DNA of 10,361 nt from Planctomycetaceae bacterium UBA4732 (GTDB lineage Bacteria > Planctomycetota > Planctomycetia > Gemmatales > Gemmataceae). Position 1 is the first letter of the stretch; each line of letters begins with the position of its first letter. The notes under the pieces are model-generated. The model did no database searches and had not been told where the DNA came from. It was given only the letters and a program-made list of their open reading frames with translations. The stretch spans positions 4,281 through 14,641 of the forward strand of contig DHJA01000053.1 of assembly GCA_002404095.1 (NCBI GenBank), written 5' to 3'. The position numbers and the translations under genes are program-made. Of the stretch, positions 6,016-10,361 are shown piece after piece.

Positions 6016-9000
6016 ATGGTCCGTACGCACCACTTATCCCGCCCTTTCCTTGTTCTACTCGCACTAGGCTGTCTCGCCACGGTCGCACGAGCCGCCGACA
6101 AATGGCCCGTCCCTTTCGCCCCTTCCCACGAGCCTAGTCCCTTCCATTACGACTCTAAATTGTGGAAGGAGGCGCCGAAAAACTATATCGACGACGCGGC
6201 CGCCTGCATCCTTCACGCCAGCAGCACCTATCTCGTTGAACCCGACGGGACCATCGAAACCATCGTCCACGACGTGACCCGGCTCAACGGCCGGAAAGGC
6301 GTCGAGAAGCTCGGCGAATATCGCAACATCGCCTACGATCCCGCCTACGAAACGCTCACGCTCAATACGGCCGTCATCCATAAGGCCGACGGCCATGACG
6401 CCCCAATCGAAGCCCGCGACATGCAGCTCCGCGACGTGGCCACCGATTATCAGGTCTACGATCACCAAAAACAGCTCATCATCAGCTTCCCCCACCTCGA
6501 AGTCGGCGACGTTTTCGAGGTGAAATGGACGATTCGCGGCAAGAACCCCGAACACGCCGGCCAGTTCTTCACCCGCTACGCCTTCGGCGACGTTACCTAT
6601 CCTTGCGTCACGGATGAGCTGCGCGTGCGCGTGCCGAAGGCGACGCCCTTCAAGTACGCATCGTTCGTCAGCAAGATCGAGCCGGTACGCACCGAGGACA
6701 AAGATCAGGTCTTATATCTCTGGAAGTCGGTCCACAACCAACAGCTGCCGCAGGACGAAAACATGCCGTCGAAGGAAGACCTGCGCACCGGCGTCGCCTG
6801 TTCGACTTTCTCGTCGTGGGAAGCGGTAGGCAAGTGGAAGATGGATTTACGCAAGGAAGCCTGGGTCTGTTCCACCGACGTTCAGGAGACGGGGCGGGAC
6901 GCTACCAAGGGGCTGAACGACCCCATTGCCAAGGCCCGCGCCTTGGTCTACTGGATGCGCCGCAACATTCGCTATGTATCCGCCGGCGCGACGCACGATT
7001 TCACGCCGCATCGTCCGTCGGAAATCCTGGCGAACCGTTACGGCGATTGCAAGGACACCACCCAGCTTCTTGCCGTGATGATGCGCGAGGCCGGCGTCAA
7101 AGTGGAGTTGGCCACGCTCGGCGCCCGCGACGACGGCCAAGTCCTCGAAGCGGTGCCGTCGCCGTGGGGCACTCACGCTCTTCTTGTCGCCACCATCGAC
7201 GGCAAGGAACATTGGATCGACACCACTTCCAGCCTCGCCGGTTGGGATTTCCTGCCGCACGACGACCACGACCGTCTTTGTTACGTCGTTGACGACAAGG
7301 GCGCCATTCGCCTGGCGCGGACGCCGGCCCTGACGGCCGACGACAACCGCATCGTGCAAGCGACCAACGTCGCCATCGGCCCCGACGGCTCTTCGCGCTG
7401 CGAGCGCGACGTGACGGCATATGGCCAGGCGGCCCTGGTCGAGCGCGACGCCTATCTCGAAGTGCCCGCAGGCGAACGTCGGCGGCAGGTGACGGCCGGT
7501 TTGCAAGACGCCAACAGCAAGGCCCGGTTGATCCGTCTGAGCATCGACGAAGCGTCGTTGCGCGACTTCGACAGCCCGGTGAAGGCGCACGTGGTCTTCT
7601 CGGTAGGCGATCAATTCACCGGCGCCGTGGACAAGGAAGGCAGCGTCTCCGACAGCAAGGTTTGGGGCAAGTTCCTCGCGTACAACCTCGATTATGACCG
7701 AGAGACGCCGATGGAATTCTACGCGCCGTTTGAATCGCGTCACCGTTTCGTCGTCCATGTGCCGCCGGAATTCACCCTGGACGGCCCGCCGGCCGACGAG
7801 ACGGTGCGCTCGGCCTGGGGCGAGTTCACTCGGAAAGTAGAGATTGGGGAGGATGATAGGACGGTATCGGTGGAGTTCGTCACGCGGCTCAATAAGGTAC
7901 GCGTCGAGTCGGCCGGCTTCGAGGCGTTCCGTACATTCCATGATGACGTTAATCGGTACTACCGCGTCTGGCTGACGCTGAAGCCGACGCGCGACCTGAC
8001 CGACGCCCCGATGCTCGAAGGGTTGCTGGCGTTTGTGTCGGACGACGCCGACGCCGCGGCGACGTTGGCGCACATCTACCACAACAGCAATAAGGACGCC
8101 GCCGCCCGCCGTGTGCTGCGCCGCGCTCTGTTCTACCATCCCGATCAGCAGACGTTGCTGGAGTTAAACGTCAAGACGGCGGAGACGGCCAAGCAAGAGA
8201 CGGACGCCCAGCGCGAACTGGTGCGCCGCTTCCCCGAGGAAGAGCGCTATGTCATCGAACTAGGGGCGTTGCTGGTGGATCAGGGGCTGCACGACGAGGC
8301 CCGCGCGGTGCTGGCGCCGGCCACGAGCCACGGGTCTGCCGCCCACCGCGCTCAAGCGCACTATCAATTGGCCCGCGATATGTACCGTAACGACGAATTG
8401 GAGCCGGCCCTCAAGAACCTGGAAAGGGCGGAGAAGATCGACCTGGGCGCCGTCAACGTGACGCGGACGAGTCTACTCAAGGGGCTGATCCTCGAAGACA
8501 TGAAACGGCCCGACGACGCCGTACTGGCGTTTGAGATGGCGCTGACGCAAGACCAAAATTCGCCCCAGGCGTTGGACGCGCTGATCCGGTTGACGCTGGC
8601 CAGCGGTAAGCCAGCGGAGGCGTTGCCATACCTGCGCCGCTACATCGTTGTCGTGGGCGACGACTCCAAGGGACTGCTGAAGGCGGCCGATTATTCGCTG
8701 CGAATGCGGCGCTGGGACGACGCTTTTGATCTGGCTTCGCGCGCGCAGGCACAACGTATTCTGGGCTTAGTCTATCTGCATAAGGGCGAATACGCCCAAG
8801 CCGCCGAACACCTGGAAAAGGCCGACCTTGATGCCGAAGTACTGGACGGACTGGTCCGATCTAACCTGGCGCTAGGAGCGTTGCGTGAGGCGGCGTACCA
8901 GGCGGAAAAAGCGGGCGCGCTAAACAAGCGCGGGCCGGAACTGAGCGCCGATGTCGAGCGCGTTCATCGGCTTTTGCTGCGGCGCGAGGCGTTGGCCAAG

Positions 9001-9519
9001 CTGCTACCGCCGCCGACCGGCAAAGAAGCGGACTGGGCCGCGGCCTTGGATCGCGTCGTCTGCGCGGAAGACTTTTCGGAGGAAGGCGGTTCGCCGGACG
9101 AGATCGTCGCACACATCGAGCCGATTTTCGCCAAAGGGTTGGAGATGGGGCCGGCCCTGGCACTGCGGGCCAAGGCCGAGTTCGACAAGGGCCGTCTAAC
9201 GGCCGCGCTGGCCGACGCGGATCGAGCTGTGAAGCTGAGCCCGCGCGACTCCGCTGGTTACTACGTTCGCGGCCTCGTTCACATGGAGCGGGCCGACCTG
9301 CCCGATGCGCTCGCGGACTTGGACAAAGCGGGGAGGCTCACGGCCCCGCCGAACGCCGAAGTCTTGCACGCTTGGGCGAGCGCGTTGCATTCGTCGGGCC
9401 GATTGACCGAGGCGCTCGACATCCAACAGAAAGCGGTCAAGCTCAAGCCTAAGAATAAGGAGATGATCGACCAGCTGCGCAGGTTCGAGAAGGAAGTGGG
9501 CCGACCCATTCCAGGGTAG
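6016..9519 (+). CDS. Secreted DUF3857 / transglutaminase-like / TPR protein
   Basis: 1167 residues. A signal peptide (MVRTHHLSRPFLVLLALGCL, likely cleaved after ATVARA, residue 26) sends it out of the cytoplasm. Residues about 65-225 match DUF3857 (DGTIETIVHDVTRLN, HLEVGDVFEVKWTIRG). Residues about 300-405 are a transglutaminase-like domain: Cys345 in NRYGDCKDTTQLL, His387 in WGTHALL and Asp402 in HWIDTTSS form the expected Cys-His-Asp triad, so a thiol-based hydrolase or transferase activity is possible. Residues about 435-660 are a beta-rich region of the type that follows in DUF3857 proteins. Residues about 675-1155 are TPR-like repeats, clearest at 1046-1153 (ALADADRAVKLSPRDSAGYY, ALDIQQKAVKLKPKNKE). 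The start is chosen for GGAG at 6005 and the signal peptide. Its substrate is unknown. It is probably monocistronic, with a terminator 15 bases after the stop. Confidence 0.92.
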   Translation: MVRTHHLSRPFLVLLALGCLATVARAADKWPVPFAPSHEPSPFHYDSKLWKEAPKNYIDDAAACILHASSTYLVEPDGTIETIVHDVTRLNGRKGVEKLGEYRNIAYDPAYETLTLNTAVIHKADGHDAPIEARDMQLRDVATDYQVYDHQKQLIISFPHLEVGDVFEVKWTIRGKNPEHAGQFFTRYAFGDVTYPCVTDELRVRVPKATPFKYASFVSKIEPVRTEDKDQVLYLWKSVHNQQLPQDENMPSKEDLRTGVACSTFSSWEAVGKWKMDLRKEAWVCSTDVQETGRDATKGLNDPIAKARALVYWMRRNIRYVSAGATHDFTPHRPSEILANRYGDCKDTTQLLAVMMREAGVKVELATLGARDDGQVLEAVPSPWGTHALLVATIDGKEHWIDTTSSLAGWDFLPHDDHDRLCYVVDDKGAIRLARTPALTADDNRIVQATNVAIGPDGSSRCERDVTAYGQAALVERDAYLEVPAGERRRQVTAGLQDANSKARLIRLSIDEASLRDFDSPVKAHVVFSVGDQFTGAVDKEGSVSDSKVWGKFLAYNLDYDRETPMEFYAPFESRHRFVVHVPPEFTLDGPPADETVRSAWGEFTRKVEIGEDDRTVSVEFVTRLNKVRVESAGFEAFRTFHDDVNRYYRVWLTLKPTRDLTDAPMLEGLLAFVSDDADAAATLAHIYHNSNKDAAARRVLRRALFYHPDQQTLLELNVKTAETAKQETDAQRELVRRFPEEERYVIELGALLVDQGLHDEARAVLAPATSHGSAAHRAQAHYQLARDMYRNDELEPALKNLERAEKIDLGAVNVTRTSLLKGLILEDMKRPDDAVLAFEMALTQDQNSPQALDALIRLTLASGKPAEALPYLRRYIVVVGDDSKGLLKAADYSLRMRRWDDAFDLASRAQAQRILGLVYLHKGEYAQAAEHLEKADLDAEVLDGLVRSNLALGALREAAYQAEKAGALNKRGPELSADVERVHRLLLRREALAKLLPPPTGKEADWAAALDRVVCAEDFSEEGGSPDEIVAHIEPIFAKGLEMGPALALRAKAEFDKGRLTAALADADRAVKLSPRDSAGYYVRGLVHMERADLPDALADLDKAGRLTAPPNAEVLHAWASALHSSGRLTEALDIQQKAVKLKPKNKEMIDQLRRFEKEVGRPIPG

Positions 9520-9533
9520 AGCCAATAACGCAC

Positions 9534-9575
9534 AAAAGCCGAATCCCAGTTCGGGATGCGGCCTTTGTTTTTATT
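9534..9575 (+). terminator. Intrinsic terminator of the transglutaminase/TPR gene
   Basis: AAAAGCCGAATCCC (9534-9547) pairs with GGGATGCGGCCTTT (9553-9566), with one mismatch and one bulge, around a short AGTTC loop. A T-rich tract TTTGTTTTTATT follows at 9564-9575. It begins 15 bases after the stop codon at 9519. Confidence 0.8.
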
Positions 9576-9653
9576 CCGTGAAGACAACCACCGCAGCGGA
9601 ACGGACGGGGCGACGACGAAAGCAGGCGGGAACAATCAACGAGTCCACACTCT

Positions 9654-9680
9654 AGCCGGCGGAGCAAGGCGCCGCCGGTT
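9654..9680 (-). terminator. GC hairpin downstream of csrA, possible terminator
   Basis: CCGGCGG (9656-9662) pairs with CCGCCGG (9672-9678), extendable by a G-T and an A-T pair. It lies 25 bases past the csrA stop on the minus strand. There is no T tract on that strand, so intrinsic termination is doubtful. Confidence 0.3.
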
Positions 9681-9704
9681 TGCTTTCTGGGACGCGGCCG
9701 TCGG

Positions 9705-9902
9705 CTAGTGCGCGACGGTCGAAGCCCCTGGCGCGCCGGCCTCGGCGTTCTTAAGCGGAAGCAGTTCTTCTCGGTAGATCGGAACGTCTCGCGGCGCCTC
9801 GATGCCGAGACGAATCTTGCCCCGGTCGATGTCCACTACGGTGATGCAGACATTGTCGCCGATGTAAATCTTCTCACCCAGTTTGCGGCTCAGGACCAAC
9901 AT
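9705..9902 (-). CDS. csrA: CsrA, RNA-binding global regulator
   Basis: 65 residues, the usual size for the family. CsrA is a small homodimer that binds GGA motifs in mRNA leaders and changes translation or stability, acting in the cytoplasm. The N-terminus MLVLSRKLGEKIYIGDNVCI and the segment IRLGIEAPRDVPIYREEL are typical. The RNA-contact residues known from the family are present: L4 and R6 in the first strand and R44 in IYREE. The C-terminal tail after LLPLKN is Ala/Gly-rich and variable. The start at 9902 has a strong GGAGG about eight to nine bases upstream. No flagellar gene, fliW or other usual neighbour lies in the window; csrA stands alone. The GGAGG in its own leader is a possible autoregulatory target, which is inference. 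Confidence 0.97.
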   Translation of the reverse strand: MLVLSRKLGEKIYIGDNVCITVVDIDRGKIRLGIEAPRDVPIYREELLPLKNAEAGAPGASTVAH

Positions 9903-9946
9903 GTCGCTACCCTCCTACCAGCGATGCAGTGGTTGCTTGCACTTTA

Positions 9947-9952
9947 ATTCTA
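9947..9952 (-). promoter_or_regulatory. Candidate -10 element for csrA
   Basis: On the minus strand TAGAAT matches TATAAT in five of six bases and lies 45 bases before the csrA start, giving a leader of about 40 bases. I see no good -35 at 16-18 bases, so the site is only suggestive. Confidence 0.3.
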
Positions 9953-10172
9953 CGCTACGAAGGCGTCCGGTGGTGTCATGCCGTTGACATTTTCCACCCC
10001 TATCCTACCCCCCTTAGCCCCGTACATCCGCTACGCCGAATCTCTTCGCCCAATCTAGACGATGCTTGCGACCCGCATATTCCCGTTAAATCGCAAGTTG
10101 GGCAGGCTGTTCGGTCAAAGGAGAGGGGCCGGCGCCAAAAACCATCGTGCGACCGCCGCTTCGTGTGGACCT

Positions 10173-10203
10173 TTCGCCGGCGAATCCCAGCTGCGCGCTG
10201 GGA
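10173..10203. repeat. 12-bp palindrome abutting a 7-bp-stem hairpin
   Basis: TTCGCCGGCGAA (10173-10184) is a perfect palindrome. It is followed at once by TCCCAGC-TGCGC-GCTGGGA (10185-10203), a perfect 7-bp stem. On the plus strand CACTTTGTTT follows, a poor T tract, so a weak plus-strand terminator is possible. Confidence 0.6.
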
Positions 10204-10258
10204 CACTTTGTTTGATGTGAACGGTAGTCCACTTTCCGAAAGAGGCGCGGTCCTCGCA

Positions 10259-10288
10259 CCCCGGACTCACGAGTACGTTCGCCCGGGG
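10259..10288. repeat. 6-bp GC stem near the right edge
   Basis: CCCCGG (10259-10264) pairs with CCGGGG (10283-10288) around an 18-base loop that contains the small palindrome ACTCACGAGT. It is short and could be chance in GC-rich DNA. Confidence 0.35.
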
Positions 10289-10361
10289 CTTTATCTCAGT
10301 CGCCATCAACCGGGCTCCAAGACAGGAGAAGCGTCCTCGGCCTGAGTCCGGAGGGCGATCC

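Larger units (their letters stand above)
9903..10361. other. Non-coding, hairpin-rich region upstream of csrA
   Basis: No gene can be supported in these 459 bases. Open frames at 9929-10345 (plus) and 10115-10306 (minus) lack recognisable protein features. I see no tRNA, SRP RNA, RNase P RNA or tmRNA signature. The region holds a leader and possible promoter for csrA at its left end, and several short palindromes at 10173-10203 and 10259-10288. Confidence 0.6.

Noticed and set aside
6847..8139. 430-codon minus-strand open frame opposite the transglutaminase/TPR gene
   Set aside because: It is wholly antisense to a gene with clear domains and triad residues. Long antisense frames are common in GC-rich coding DNA, and its translation shows no recognisable family.
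10115..10306. 63-codon minus-strand frame with GGAG eight bases before its ATG
   Set aside because: By hand count about 65% of third positions and 57% of second positions are G or C, a weak periodicity for a coding region at this GC. No family is recognisable. It remains possible but unsupported.
9929..10345. 138-codon plus-strand frame right of csrA
   Set aside because: It begins inside the csrA leader on the opposite strand, reads through palindromes, and its translation resembles no protein family.
1..10361. CRISPR array, tRNA or rRNA genes, insertion sequence with transposase
   Set aside because: No regularly spaced direct repeats, no tRNA T-loop/acceptor pattern, no rRNA signatures and no transposase frame were seen.

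Overview
The window looks like a piece of a high-GC planctomycete (Planctomycetota) chromosome. The reasons are the very large TPR-bearing envelope proteins, a membrane-anchored thioredoxin/NHL-propeller protein, csrA standing alone, and gene-poor spacers filled with long perfect palindromes of the kind I associate with repeated spacer elements in that phylum. The phylum assignment is inference; no rRNA or other taxonomic marker is present.

Layout. (1) 1-1212, minus strand: the 5' 404 codons of a membrane-anchored thioredoxin-NHL protein that runs off the left edge. (2) 1213-1530: a divergent spacer with a candidate promoter for the minus-strand gene and a perfect 31-bp inverted repeat. (3) 1531-4824, plus strand: a 1097-residue polytopic membrane protein with a GT-C-like N-terminal half and a soluble TPR-like C-terminal half. 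(4) 4869-5713, minus strand: a small accessory island. It holds an intact 134-residue protein fusing a DUF2281-like antitoxin domain to a DUF2283 domain, preceded by the decayed 3' end of an Eco57I-like type IIG restriction-modification gene. That pseudogene has three in-frame stops and is cut off next to repeat DNA. (5) 5702-6015: two repeat modules (an inverted GCACGGTCTCCTGACCG pair and a stack of GC hairpins). (6) 6016-9519, plus strand: a secreted 1167-residue DUF3857/transglutaminase-like/TPR protein, followed by a good intrinsic terminator. (7) 9705-9902, minus strand: csrA, with about 460 bp of apparently non-coding, hairpin-rich DNA upstream of it.

How the genes relate. No multi-gene operon is evident: the large genes have their own ribosome sites and are separated by spacers. 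Three products (thioredoxin-NHL, GT-C-like/TPR, transglutaminase/TPR) are predicted to work in or outside the cytoplasmic membrane, but nothing ties them into one pathway. The clearest accessory signal is the 4.87-5.86 kb island, best read as the eroded remains of a defence locus next to a small antitoxin-like gene, bounded by dispersed repeats. I see no convincing intact new multi-gene system here.
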